From Streptomyces sp. SID13726 (GTDB taxonomy: Bacteria > Actinomycetota > Actinomycetes > Streptomycetales > Streptomycetaceae): a DNA stretch of 64,000 nucleotides. The stretch lies in NCBI RefSeq assembly GCF_010548375.1, contig NZ_JAAGLY010000015.1, positions 62,001-126,000 of the forward strand, written 5' to 3'. The first letter of the stretch is position 1. The number at the start of each line of letters is the position of its first letter. Shown here one piece after another: positions 44,037-52,440 of this stretch. The notes beneath the pieces were generated by a model that saw nothing but the letters and a program-made list of their open reading frames with translations, did no database searches and had not been told where the DNA came from. A program made the translations under genes and the position numbers.

Positions 44037-44855
44037 ATGAGCACCGGTAAGAATCTGTCCACGTCGATCGACGCCTCCGTACCCACGGCCGCGCGCATGT
44101 ACGACCACTACCTGGGCGGCAAGGACAACTACGCGGCCGACCGCGCGGCCTGCGAGGAACTCGACAAGGTCGTCCCCAGCACCCGCCGGCTCGCCGTGAA
44201 CAACCGGCGGTTCCTCCAGCGGGTCGTCAGGACCCTCGCGGCGGAGCACGGCATCCGGCAGTTCCTGGACCACGGCTCAGGCCTGCCCACCCAGGACAAC
44301 GTCCACCAGGTCGCCCAGTCGATCGACCCCACCTCGCACGTGGTGTACGTCGACAACGACCCCATGGTCCTGGTCCACGGCCGCGCCCTGCTGGAGCAGG
44401 ACGAGCGCACCGCAGTCATCCACGCGGACATGCGGGAGACCGACGCGATCCTCGCCCACGAGGACACGCGGCGGCTGATCGACTTCGACCAGCCCGTCGC
44501 CGTGCTGTTCAACTCGGTCATGCACTGCATCCCCGACAGCGAGACGGACGGCCCGCCCGCCCTGGCCGCCCGGGTCCGCGAGAAGCTGGCGCCCGGCAGC
44601 TTCATGGTGATGTGCCAGCTGGTCAGCGAGGACCCCGAGGTCCGCGCCTTCGTCACCGACTTCATGGACAAGGCGACCCAGGGTCACTGGGGCCGGGTAC
44701 GGGAGCCGAAGGACGTCGAGGCGTGGTTCGAGGGCCTGGAGATCCTCGAACCGGGTCTCGTGGAGGTCTCCACCTGGCGCCCGGACTCCGAGGTGGCACC
44801 CCGTCAGCTCACCCACGAGTGGATCGAGTTCGGCGGCGTCGCCCGACTGCCGTGA
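44037..44855 (+). CDS. DUF574-family S-adenosylmethionine methyltransferase
   Basis: 272 residues. The actinobacterial DUF574 signature is clear: SVPTAARMYDHYLGGKDNYA near the N-terminus, FLDHGSGLPTQDNVHQVAQS as SAM motif I, VVYVDNDPMVLVHGRALL and VLFNSVMHCIPD. The family is greatly expanded in Streptomyces and its substrates are mostly unknown. ATG 44037 follows GGGGGAAAG. A strong terminator (44874-44910) follows. Confidence 0.92.
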   Translation: MSTGKNLSTSIDASVPTAARMYDHYLGGKDNYAADRAACEELDKVVPSTRRLAVNNRRFLQRVVRTLAAEHGIRQFLDHGSGLPTQDNVHQVAQSIDPTSHVVYVDNDPMVLVHGRALLEQDERTAVIHADMRETDAILAHEDTRRLIDFDQPVAVLFNSVMHCIPDSETDGPPALAARVREKLAPGSFMVMCQLVSEDPEVRAFVTDFMDKATQGHWGRVREPKDVEAWFEGLEILEPGLVEVSTWRPDSEVAPRQLTHEWIEFGGVARLP

Positions 44856-44873
44856 CCTGACCCGGACACAGAA

Positions 44874-44910
44874 GACGGTGGCGGGACCCGGAAGGGGTCC
44901 CGCCACCGTC
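44874..44910. terminator. Strong bidirectional stem-loop
   Basis: A perfect 15-bp stem (44874-44888 with 44896-44910) and 7-nt loop separate the convergent methyltransferase and XRE-DUF5753 genes. Confidence 0.85.
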
Positions 44911-44922
44911 ATGCCCGGCCGG

Positions 44923-45840
44923 TCAGCCGCCGTAGCGCTGCTGCATGGTCTCGCGCAACAGCCGCAGCGAGGCCCGGGGTTCGAGGGCGTCGTCGGCCAG
45001 CCGGTCCAGGGCGAGCCGGTACTCCTCGGTCTCGTCCCGGTCCTCCAGGAAGTTGGCGCTCTTGATGTGCTCCAGATAGACCACGTCCGGCAGATCGAGC
45101 CCGCCGAACCGCAGATAGGTGATCGGGATGGCGGGCGCGGACGCGTTCGTCACGTCCAGCGGGATGACCTGCACCGTCACATTGGGACGCTGGGCCATCG
45201 CCACGAGATGGGCGAGCTGCTCCCGCATGACCTCGCGGCTGCCGAGGACCCGCAGCAGCACCGACTCGTCGATCACCGCCCACAGCTGCGGGGCGTCCGC
45301 GCGCAGCAGCAACTCCGCACGCCGGGTGCGCAGTTCCACCCGGCGCCCGACCTCGCTCGCGGGGGCCGTCGGCAGACCGCGCTCCACCACCGCACGGGTG
45401 TAGTCCGGGGTCTGGAGCAGACCGGGGACGTACTGGATCTCGAAGGTACGGATGGCGGCGGCCGCCTCCTGCAACCCCACGAGGCGGTCGAACCACTCGG
45501 GCATCAGCCGCTTGTCGTACCGCTGCCACCAGCCGGGCTCACCGGCCCGCTGCAACAGCTTGACCAGCACCGAGGCCTCGTAGCCCTCGGTGCCGTACAA
45601 CTCCAGCAGAGCGCGTACATCGCTCTCCGACGGGGGCCTGCGGCCCTTGCCGGACTCGATGCGGGACAGCTTCGCGGGGCTGAACCCCAGGGCGCGCGCC
45701 GCCTGGTCCTGGGCGAGCTTGGCATCCTCGCGGAAGCCCGCCAACTGGACCCCGACCAGCATCTTCAACAGCGTGGGAGCCGGTTCGGGCCGGTCCAGAT
45801 ACGGTTCCAGACGGGAGATGCGGTGGGACGCGGCAGACAT
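44923..45840 (-). CDS. XRE-family regulator with DUF5753 domain (WhiJ/AbaA-type)
   Basis: 305 residues. The N-terminal HTH_31 domain (~20-75) has REDAKLAQDQAARALGFSPA and KLSRIESGKGRRPPSESDVR, followed by DUF5753 (~110-290) with EIQYVPGLLQTPDYTRAVVE and VQVIPLDVTNASAPAIPITY. Such proteins are paired with small DUF397 proteins and HATPases in many Streptomyces development-linked loci. ATG 45840 is used, with GGGAG upstream. The DUF397 gene is 156 bp upstream on the same strand. CACTC-A-GAGTG (45884-45894) lies in the gap and could be its operator. Confidence 0.92.
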   Translation of the reverse strand: MSAASHRISRLEPYLDRPEPAPTLLKMLVGVQLAGFREDAKLAQDQAARALGFSPAKLSRIESGKGRRPPSESDVRALLELYGTEGYEASVLVKLLQRAGEPGWWQRYDKRLMPEWFDRLVGLQEAAAAIRTFEIQYVPGLLQTPDYTRAVVERGLPTAPASEVGRRVELRTRRAELLLRADAPQLWAVIDESVLLRVLGSREVMREQLAHLVAMAQRPNVTVQVIPLDVTNASAPAIPITYLRFGGLDLPDVVYLEHIKSANFLEDRDETEEYRLALDRLADDALEPRASLRLLRETMQQRYGG

Positions 45841-45996
45841 CCTGACTCCCAGTAAACCGGCACAGAGACGACTCACACTATCGCACTCAGAGTGGCCGCA
45901 CCGCATCTATCCGTACAACCCTGTGTCGGCACGGGAGTTGGGCCCGTACCGCCACAGGTCCCCGGATCCCACCGGAATTCGTCTCGGGCCACGGCC

Positions 45997-46224
45997 TCAC
46001 AGCAGGTGGTCGAACTCCCCGTCCTTCGCGCCGGCGACGAACGCGGCGACCTCGGCGGGTGTGTAGACCAGCGCGGGGCCGTCGGGGTCACGGGAGTTGC
46101 GCATCGCGATGTCCCCGTCGACCAGGGGGGCGACTTCGACGCAGTTGCCCTCGGCGTTGCTGTGACGGCTCTTGACCCAGCGGGCGTCGAGCGAACTCGC
46201 CCGCACTCCGTTCTGCACTGGCAC
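45997..46224 (-). CDS. DUF397 small regulatory protein
   Basis: 75 residues: the DUF397 pattern WVKSRHSNAEGNCVEVAPLV, MRNSRDPDGPALVYTPAEVA, ending FVAGAKDGEFDHLL. Genetically, members of this family modulate the adjacent XRE-DUF5753 partner. GTG 46224 is chosen because AAGGAG is 6 bp upstream. It is divergent from the HATPase gene, with a palindrome in between (46339-46352). Confidence 0.92.
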   Translation of the reverse strand: MPVQNGVRASSLDARWVKSRHSNAEGNCVEVAPLVDGDIAMRNSRDPDGPALVYTPAEVAAFVAGAKDGEFDHLL

Positions 46225-46338
46225 TGCAGTCTCCTTGCTGTTCACGTTCCCCGCCGGGCGCTGTGCCCGGCCGTCCGGGCAGGGACGGCGTACGCCTCCA
46301 CGGCCCCTGCCGCCCCACCCGCCGAACGCGCAATTTCT

Positions 46339-46375
46339 CGTGCAATTGCACGCGGGCGCCTTCAGCGTGGATAAT
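46339..46375 (+). promoter_or_regulatory. Palindrome overlapping a HrdB-type promoter
   Basis: CGTGCAATTGCACG (46339-46352) is a perfect 14-bp palindrome. Within its right half TTGCAC (46346-46351) reads as a -35 element, 18 bp from GATAAT (46370-46375), a good -10. The predicted start of transcription is ~50 bp before the HATPase GTG. A repressor at the palindrome would block RNA polymerase. The XRE-DUF5753 protein next door is the obvious candidate regulator, by inference. Confidence 0.65.
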
Positions 46376-46435
46376 AGCTCCGGCGTCAACCCCTTCGGTT
46401 GCGCCCCCGTCCTGACGTCGCATCAGGGAGATGCC

Positions 46436-46996
46436 GTGTCGTCACCTGCGAACCACGCGCTCCGACTGCCGGGCCAGGCCGTGCCCGGGGCGGGTGGTGC
46501 GGACACGGCCGGTGAGGCCGCGCGTCGCCCCGTCCCGTCCGGTCCCTCCGGCCCGCGCCGGCAGCATCCGGCGAGCGGACCCGGCGGCTCGGCCGCACTG
46601 CTCGTCAGTTGCAGCGGAGAGGGGTTCGCCCGGGCCCGTGCCTTCGCCCGCGACACCCTGTGCAGCTGGTCCCTCGACCACCGCAGCGACGACGCGACCC
46701 TCGTGATCACCGAGCTCGCCGCCAACGCCGTGGCCCACGCGATGCCCCGGGCCGGAGCGGGCGGCGCGGCGGAGGTGTGGCTGGGCCTGGCCCTGGACCC
46801 GGCGCATCTGCTGGTCAGCGTCTCCGACCCCGCCGACGCGCCGCCCGCCTACACCCCCGCCGACGTCTCCGCGCTGCCGGAGCACGGCCGGGGGCTGTAC
46901 ATCGTCGACGCCCTCGCGGAGGAGTGGGGCTGGACCCTGCGTCCCCCCGCCGGCAAGACCGTGTGGGCCAAGTTGTCGACCGCCCCTCCTCCCTGA
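46436..46996 (+). CDS. RsbW-like ATP-binding (HATPase) anti-sigma-type protein
   Basis: 186 residues. The N-terminal ~50 residues are disordered. The GHKL ATPase domain has N-box VITELAANAVAHAMPRAGAG, G1 VSVSDPADAPPAY and G2 PEHGRGLYIVDALAEEWGW. Proteins of this class either phosphorylate anti-sigma antagonists or act as developmental switches with DUF397/XRE partners. GTG 46436 follows GGGAG. The stop is 39 bp before the next gene, so they may be cotranscribed. Confidence 0.88.
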   Translation: MSSPANHALRLPGQAVPGAGGADTAGEAARRPVPSGPSGPRRQHPASGPGGSAALLVSCSGEGFARARAFARDTLCSWSLDHRSDDATLVITELAANAVAHAMPRAGAGGAAEVWLGLALDPAHLLVSVSDPADAPPAYTPADVSALPEHGRGLYIVDALAEEWGWTLRPPAGKTVWAKLSTAPPP

Positions 46997-47035
46997 CATG
47001 ACCGAGACATGACCGACGCGGAAAGGCCTCACGCC

Positions 47036-47578
47036 ATGCGCACCGCTCCGGACCAGCCGAGCAACGAGCGCACCAGTCGCCCCGTGCCCCCGCCCGGAGC
47101 GGCGCGGACCGCCCCCCTCGCGGCGCTGAGCCGGGTGCCGTGGAGCGAGATCCAGGACTCCACCGGCTCTGCGGCGGCCATCCCCCTGCTGCTCAACAGC
47201 GTGGCGTGGGGAGACGCCGAGACCGCGAGCACCGCCCTCGGGGACCTGCGGAAACGCATCTGCCAGTACGGCTTCGTCGTCGAACAGGCCACCGCCGCCA
47301 CGGTCCCCTTCCTCTGGGAACTGGCCCAGCTGCCCCAGGTGACCTGCCGGGCGGAGATCATCCAGCTGCTCAGGAGCATCGCCGGCGCCCGCCAGTGGGA
47401 GAGCACCGCGGCCATCTACCCCAAGCTGCTCAACCACCGTGAGAACCCGGTGGTGTGGGAGCGCCAGGCCCGCCAGGCCGTCCGTGCCAGGAGCGGTGCC
47501 CTCAGCCGGCTGATGGCCGACGACGACAGCGAGATCGCCGACGCCACGACGGAACTCGCCCGCGCCCTGGACGAGTAG
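47036..47578 (+). CDS. Hypothetical HEAT-repeat-like protein
   Basis: 180 residues from ATG 47036, which has GGAAAGG 9 bp upstream; an earlier ATG at 47009 lacks a ribosome site. After a Pro-rich ~35-residue start, the helical body (AAAIPLLLNSVAWGDAETAS, FVVEQATAATVPFLWELAQL, TCRAEIIQLLRSIAGARQWE) resembles HEAT-like hairpins. It ends in ELARALDE. The sequence of this last segment, including its stop, is reiterated in the downstream 41-bp repeat array (47555-47885). Function unknown. Confidence 0.7.
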   Translation: MRTAPDQPSNERTSRPVPPPGAARTAPLAALSRVPWSEIQDSTGSAAAIPLLLNSVAWGDAETASTALGDLRKRICQYGFVVEQATAATVPFLWELAQLPQVTCRAEIIQLLRSIAGARQWESTAAIYPKLLNHRENPVVWERQARQAVRARSGALSRLMADDDSEIADATTELARALDE

Positions 47579-47885
47579 TCCGCGACCGGTCGGCATCCGC
47601 AGGGGCCCTCGCCCGCACTTCGGAGGGGTCCACGGCGTCGGCACGGAGTTCGCCGGCGCTTCGGAGGGGTCCACGGCATCCGGTACAGAGTTCGCCCGAA
47701 CTCCGGACGGGTCCACGACGTCCGCACGGCCCTCGCCCGCGCTTCGGACGGGTGCACGGCATCCGCACAGAGCTCGCTCGCACTCCGGACGAGTGAAGGC
47801 AGACACACGCAGCTCGCCCGCACCCCGGACGAGTGAAAGCAGACGCACGGCCCGCACTCCGGACGAGTACAAGGCATCCGCGCCG
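47555..47885 (+). repeat. Eight-copy ~41-bp tandem repeat derived from a gene end
   Basis: Units start near 47555, 47608, 47649, 47691, 47732, 47773, 47813 and 47848. The conserved core is CTCGCCCGCACTCCGGACGA followed by GTG or GGGT and a looser 15-20 bp tail. The first unit is the last eight codons and stop of the HEAT-like gene. Units at 47773 and 47813 again read as a LARTPDE-type end followed by TGA. Period is 38-42 bp, so frames shift between copies. The array fills most of the 381-bp gap before the ABC exporter gene. Confidence 0.85.
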
Positions 47886-47959
47886 ATTGGTGTAGTCCTT
47901 GTCGACGAGGGGGAGGAAGCGCTTGCCCTCGCATCGGCTACTGGGGAGGACCACCGACG

Positions 47960-49726
47960 ATGGCATCGTCGCCGGCGCAACCGCTGGACCATCGCTACCG
48001 GGGCGAACACCCGATACGCACACTCGCCTACCTGTTCCGCGCCGACCGCCGCCGACTGGCCCTGGCCGTCGCGGTGTTCACCGTCAAGCACAGCCCGATC
48101 TGGCTGCTGCCCCTGATCACCGCGTCCATCATCGACACCGTCGTCCAGCACCAGCCGATCTCCCGGCTCTGGACCAGCGTCGGCGTCATCCTGTTCATCC
48201 TCCTGATCAACTACCCCCTGCACATCCTCTACGTCCGTCTCCTGTACGGCAGCGTGCGCCGCATGGGGACCACCCTGCGCTCCGCCCTGTGCACCCGCAT
48301 GCAGCAGCTGTCCATCGGCTACCACTCCCGCGTCAGCGCGGGCGTGCTCCAGGCCAAGGTCGTGCGGGACGTCGAGACCGTCGAGCAGATGGTCCAGCAG
48401 ACCGCGGAGACCGGCCTCGGCGCGACCACGGTCCTGGTCGGCGGACTGGTCATCATCGCCGTACGGACACCGGAGTTCGTGCCCGTCTTCCTCGTCGTCG
48501 TCCCCGCCGCCGCCCTGGTGGTGGCCCGCCTCAGGGCCCGGCTGCGCACCCACAACGAACACTTCCGGCACGAGGTCGAGACCCTGTCCTCCCGGGTCAC
48601 GGAGATGACCCGCCTCATCCCGGTCACCCGCGCCCACGGACTGGAGGGCAAGGCGCTGCGCCGCATGGACGGCACCCTGCGCCGCCTGCTGACCTCCGGG
48701 ATGCGCCTGGACCTCGTCAACGGCCGCTTCGGCTCGCTGGCCTGGGTCGTCCTCAACGTGGTCGGCGTGCTCGTCCTCGCCGGCGCCGCGCTGGTGTCGT
48801 ACTACGGCGTCTGGGGTGTGACCGCCGGTGACGTCGTGATGCTCAGCGCCTTCCTGACCACCCTCACCAACTCCACCACCACCCTGGCGGGCCTCGCCCC
48901 GATCATCACCAAGGGCCTGGAGTCCGTGCGCTCGGTCGGCGAGGTGCTCCAGGAGCCCGAACTGGAGGACAACGAGGGCAAGTCCGCGGTGGACTCGGTG
49001 CGCGGCGAGGTCGAGTTCCGCGGTGTGGGCCATGTGTACGACGGCGGCAGCGACGCCGTGCGCGACTTCACCCTGTCCGTCACCCCCGGCGAGACGGTCG
49101 CCCTGGTCGGCGCGTCCGGCGCGGGCAAGTCCACCGTCCTCAACCTCGTCATCGGCTTCATCCGGCCCACCTCGGGCCGGCTGCTGCTGGACGGGACCGA
49201 CATGAACTCCCTCGACCTGCGCACCTACCGCCGCTTCGTGTCGGTCGTGCCGCAGGAGTCCATCCTGTTCGACGGCACGGTCCGGGACAACGTCGCCTAC
49301 GGCATGGACGACGCCGACGAGGAGACGGTCCGGGCCGCGCTGCGTGACGCCAACGCGCTGGAGTTCGTCGACCGGCTCCCGAAGGGCCTGGACACCCTGG
49401 TCGGCGAACGCGGCGCCCGGCTCTCCGGCGGGCAGCGCCAGCGCCTGGCCATCGCGCGGGCCCTGATCCGCGACCCGCGGGTCCTGGTCCTCGACGAGGC
49501 GACCTCGGCGCTCGACACCCGCTCCGAGGCGCTCGTCCAGGACGCGCTCGCCCGGCTGCTGCGCGGGCGCACGACGTTCGTGGTGGCGCACCGGCTGTCG
49601 ACCGTGCGGGGCGCGGACCGGATCGTGGTGATGGGGGAGGGCCGGATCCTGGAGACCGGCACGCACGAGGAACTCCTGCGCCGCGGCGGCGCCTACACCG
49701 CCCTGCACGCCGGACAGCTCGCCTGA
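47960..49726 (+). CDS. ABC transporter, fused permease/ATP-binding exporter
   Basis: 588 residues, half-transporter. Six membrane spans (residues ~25-310) precede an ATPase domain with Walker A LVGASGAGKSTVLNL, Q-loop VVPQESILFDG, signature LSGGQRQRLAIA and Walker B VLVLDEATSALD, then the H-loop VAHRLSTVRGADR. It is a type IV exporter that would homodimerise; substrate unknown. ATG 47960 has GGGGAGGA ~10 bp upstream. It follows the 41-bp repeat array. Confidence 0.92.
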   Translation: MASSPAQPLDHRYRGEHPIRTLAYLFRADRRRLALAVAVFTVKHSPIWLLPLITASIIDTVVQHQPISRLWTSVGVILFILLINYPLHILYVRLLYGSVRRMGTTLRSALCTRMQQLSIGYHSRVSAGVLQAKVVRDVETVEQMVQQTAETGLGATTVLVGGLVIIAVRTPEFVPVFLVVVPAAALVVARLRARLRTHNEHFRHEVETLSSRVTEMTRLIPVTRAHGLEGKALRRMDGTLRRLLTSGMRLDLVNGRFGSLAWVVLNVVGVLVLAGAALVSYYGVWGVTAGDVVMLSAFLTTLTNSTTTLAGLAPIITKGLESVRSVGEVLQEPELEDNEGKSAVDSVRGEVEFRGVGHVYDGGSDAVRDFTLSVTPGETVALVGASGAGKSTVLNLVIGFIRPTSGRLLLDGTDMNSLDLRTYRRFVSVVPQESILFDGTVRDNVAYGMDDADEETVRAALRDANALEFVDRLPKGLDTLVGERGARLSGGQRQRLAIARALIRDPRVLVLDEATSALDTRSEALVQDALARLLRGRTTFVVAHRLSTVRGADRIVVMGEGRILETGTHEELLRRGGAYTALHAGQLA

Positions 49727-49738
49727 GCCTGTGACACC

Positions 49739-50074
49739 TCAGGCCGCGCTGCTCCGGGGCACCCGGCGGGGGCACGTCGAGTCGTGGTCGGTGCCGCAGC
49801 TCGTCCACCAGCGTTCGCAGCACGCGGTGTCGAGCTCTGCGCGGACCACGTCGTCGGCAGGACCCGCCGCCCGCAGCTCCCTTTCGGCCAGGGCCCGCCG
49901 GTGGTCGCCGAGCACGCTCTCGCGTACGACGGCGATGACCGGGACCAGGCTCGCGGCGGCGAACAGACACGCGGCCCAGACGGGGCCGTGCCGCAGTTCG
50001 CGGACCGCGGTCCAGGCGAGTCCGGTGCTCGTGGCGAGGTAGAGGGCGCAGAGGAGTCCGGCGGAGCGGTTCAT
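49739..50074 (-). CDS. Small membrane protein
   Basis: 111 residues with two membrane spans (LLCALYLATSTGLAWTAV and VWAACLFAAASLVPVIAVV) and a C-terminal, Cys-containing soluble tail (ELDTACCERWWTSCGTDHDS). The clustered cysteines are unusual. No family is recognised. Convergent with the ABC exporter, 12 bp after its stop. Confidence 0.6.
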   Translation of the reverse strand: MNRSAGLLCALYLATSTGLAWTAVRELRHGPVWAACLFAAASLVPVIAVVRESVLGDHRRALAERELRAAGPADDVVRAELDTACCERWWTSCGTDHDSTCPRRVPRSSAA

Positions 50075-50248
50075 GGGCGTTTACCGTTCGTGGTGCGAGC
50101 GATGCCCTTTGTTCAACGGTTCGCGAGGCTCGGGGAAGCGGGTCCGCTCGCACGGTATTGCGCCAATTGCGTAGCGAGGGGCGGTGAATGGGGTTGGTGC
50201 CCCCCTGAGGGGGCATACGGAGCGAAAAATTCGAGAGAGGGGCGCTAC

Positions 50249-50491
50249 GTGCTCGTTCCGGACCCGAAGGCCGTCAGAAAGCTGCTGACCCGGTACGCGT
50301 CGCTGCGGATCGCGCAGGCCGCGAGGGAGCGGCCGACGACGGCTCGTGAACTGGCCGACGTGAGCTACACGCTGTGCGTGATGATGGGCACCACCGACGT
50401 ACGGGAAGCGGTCGCCAGGGCGGACGCCCTGCTGCCGGCCGCTGCGGAGACGGACCCCGAGGGGGAGAGCGGCCTGCCGCTGGCCGTGTGA
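50249..50491 (+). CDS. DUF5133 protein
   Basis: 80 residues. VLVPDPKAVRKLLTRYASLR and LADVSYTLCVMMGTTDVREA match the DUF5133 family, which is common in Streptomyces. The function is unknown. GTG 50249 is preceded by GAGAGGGG. It ends in a strong terminator (50518-50555). Confidence 0.85.
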   Translation: MLVPDPKAVRKLLTRYASLRIAQAARERPTTARELADVSYTLCVMMGTTDVREAVARADALLPAAAETDPEGESGLPLAV

Positions 50492-50517
50492 CGCTCACCC
50501 GGTCCCGCTCGCGTTGC

Positions 50518-50555
50518 GGGCCGGCCGGGCGGTGTGTTCACCGCCCGGCCGGCCC
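50518..50555. terminator. Strong bidirectional stem-loop
   Basis: A perfect 17-bp stem (50518-50534 with 50539-50555) and TGTT loop lie between the convergent DUF5133 and peptidoglycan-binding genes. Confidence 0.88.
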
Positions 50556-50576
50556 GACGCGATCAGTGCGTTCGGA

Positions 50577-51029
50577 TCAGCAGCCCGTGGCGTTGTAATT
50601 CCAGAACGCGGACCTGGTCTGCGGCCCGGCGATTCCGTCCGGCGTACCGGCGTTCTCGCCGACGGCGTTCAGGAACTTCTGCAAAGCCGTGATCGTGTTG
50701 GGCCCGACGACTCCGTCGACGGTTCCGGCGTTGTAGCCCCAGGAATTCAGCATTCTCTGCGCGGCCATCCAGCTGTTGGTGCCCAGCTGCCCGTCCTCGG
50801 TACCGGCGTTGAAGCCCCAGGCGTTCAGACAGCTCTGCCAGTTCTTGGCCCGGGCGGTGTTCAGGCCGAGGTTGTTCACCGCGAGAGGCGAGACGCGCAG
50901 GCTGCTGACCGCGGGGTTGGCGGCCTGCTGAGGCGCCGCCACGCTCGCACTCGCCCCCGCGAGGCCTCCGGCGGCGATACCGACGACGGCGGTCGCGGTC
51001 ACGAGTGCCCTGGCCAGAGAAGATCGCAT
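50577..51029 (-). CDS. Secreted peptidoglycan-binding protein
   Basis: 150 residues. A Sec signal (MRSSLARALVTATAVVGIAA, cleavage near ASA/SVA) is followed by three consecutive PG-binding-like repeats of ~29 residues: NWQSCLNAWGFNAGTEDGQL, MLNSWGYNAGTVDGVVGPNT, FLNAVGENAGTPDGIAGPQT. No catalytic domain is present. GAGGAAGC precedes ATG 51029. The upstream 214 bp contain an unusually AT-rich zone (51150-51190, with CAGTACTG) likely to hold the promoter. Confidence 0.85.
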   Translation of the reverse strand: MRSSLARALVTATAVVGIAAGGLAGASASVAAPQQAANPAVSSLRVSPLAVNNLGLNTARAKNWQSCLNAWGFNAGTEDGQLGTNSWMAAQRMLNSWGYNAGTVDGVVGPNTITALQKFLNAVGENAGTPDGIAGPQTRSAFWNYNATGC

Positions 51030-51243
51030 TGCTTCCTCTTTCCGGTCGACTGTGAAGCCTCTGACTGTGGAAATCGACGCGACCGCCCGCAATGGCCGTT
51101 CGCGCCGACCCAAGAGTGCCAGGAGCGCACGCCACGGCCTTGGGAAAATGCGATCGAATTTTTTGTATGACTCAGTACTGGCCATATTTCAGGAACACCC
51201 CGAAAGGTTCCTGGAGAGCGCCCGTGAATTCCGTTCGGACGCT

Positions 51244-52218
51244 TCAGGAATGCGTGGTCACGGGGACGAAGTCCTTCGAATGGAAGGCCGTGCGGTACGC
51301 CTGCGGTGTCGTCCCGACCACCCGCCGAAAGCGCTCGCGGAATGCGGTGGGCGAGCCGAACCCCGCCTGGCGGGCGATGCGTTCGACCGGGTGGGCGGTG
51401 TTCTCGAGCAGGTACTGGGCGCGCCGCACCCGGGCCCGCAGCAGCCACTGCAGCGGGGTGCTGCCCGTCTGTTCGCGGAAACGGCGGCTGAAGGTGCGCT
51501 CGCTCATCCCCGACCGGGCCGCCATCGCGCCGAGCGTGATCTCGTGGGCGAGGTTGTCCTCCACCCACTCCAGAAGCGGCTCCAGCGTCGAACCCCGGGG
51601 CACGGGCGGATGGTCGTACACGATGAACTGGGCCTGTCCGCCCTCGCGTTCGAGGGGCATGACCGACATCCGCGCGGAGTGCGCGGCGACCGCCGAGCCC
51701 AGGTCCCGGCGGATCATGTGCAGACACATGTCGAGGGCGGCCGCCGCGCCGGCGGAGGTCAGGACGAGGCCGTTGTCGACGTACAGCACGTCCGGCTGCA
51801 CCTCGACGGCCGGGAAGCGCCGGGCGAGTTCGTCCGCGGCCACCCAGTGGGTGGTGGCGCGCAGACCGTCCAGCAGTCCGGCCTCCGCCAGCACGAACGC
51901 GCCCACGCACACCGACGCGATCCGCGTTCCGGCCGCGGCGGCCTCCCGGAGGGCTTCCAGGACCCGCGGGGAGGGCGGTCCGGCGGCGGGGGAGCAGCCC
52001 GGCACGATGATCGTGTCCGCCTCCGCCAGCGCCTCAAGGCCCAGCTCTACCCCGAGCGTGAAACCCCCGTCCGCCCGCACCCGCGGCGACTCGGCGCACA
52101 GCCGGACCCGGTAGGCGGGGCGGCCGTCGGGCAGCCGCGTCCAGTCGAACACCTGCATGGGCGCCGCCATGTCGAACGGCACGACGTCGTCGAGCGCCAG
52201 GATCACCACGGAGTGCAT
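51244..52218 (-). CDS. GlxA-type AraC-family transcriptional regulator (DJ-1/PfpI + HTH)
   Basis: 324 residues. The N-terminal DJ-1/PfpI-like domain (~1-190) has VVILALDDVVPFDMAAPMQV, IASVCVGAFVLAEAGLLDGL (nucleophile-elbow Cys retained) and GLVLTSAGAAAALDMCLHMI. The C-terminal AraC domain (~215-310) has LGAMAARSGMSERTFSRRFR and RIARQAGFGSPTAFRERFRR. It is a transcriptional activator of unknown ligand, divergent from a membrane protein gene, and a pair of inverted GTTCCCGCCA copies lies in the promoter. Confidence 0.92.
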   Translation of the reverse strand: MHSVVILALDDVVPFDMAAPMQVFDWTRLPDGRPAYRVRLCAESPRVRADGGFTLGVELGLEALAEADTIIVPGCSPAAGPPSPRVLEALREAAAAGTRIASVCVGAFVLAEAGLLDGLRATTHWVAADELARRFPAVEVQPDVLYVDNGLVLTSAGAAAALDMCLHMIRRDLGSAVAAHSARMSVMPLEREGGQAQFIVYDHPPVPRGSTLEPLLEWVEDNLAHEITLGAMAARSGMSERTFSRRFREQTGSTPLQWLLRARVRRAQYLLENTAHPVERIARQAGFGSPTAFRERFRRVVGTTPQAYRTAFHSKDFVPVTTHS

Positions 52219-52231
52219 GAACGCCACGATA

Positions 52232-52301
52232 GGCGGGTTCCCGCCAGCGCCGTAGGGCCGGGTGAGGCAGGAAACAGCCGGTCCGAGGTGTTGGCGGGAA
52301 C
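52232..52301. promoter_or_regulatory. Inverted repeat pair upstream of GlxA-type regulator
   Basis: GTTCCCGCCA (52237-52246) recurs inverted as TGGCGGGAAC (52292-52301). The first copy also lies in GGCGGG-TT-CCCGCC (52232-52245). Placement 14-83 bp upstream of the regulator suggests autoregulation or control of the divergent gene. Confidence 0.5.
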
Positions 52302-52440
52302 CCGTTGGAAGCTGTCGTTTCAGCCTCTGTGTGATCACTCCGGGGATTCCTAGGGTGAGCGGGCATCACTGCCCGGCGCGACCGCCCGGCACCGACGACC
52401 GGCATCACCGACCGCCCTCCGCAGAAGGACACGCCACCCC

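Noticed and set aside
47555..47885. CRISPR-like array
   Set aside because: The repeats are degenerate and directly adjoining with no distinct unique spacers, the first unit is coding sequence, and no cas gene is present.
46442..49708. 1088-codon leftward frame opposite the ABC exporter and HATPase
   Set aside because: It is the complement of several well-supported genes and encodes no recognisable domain.
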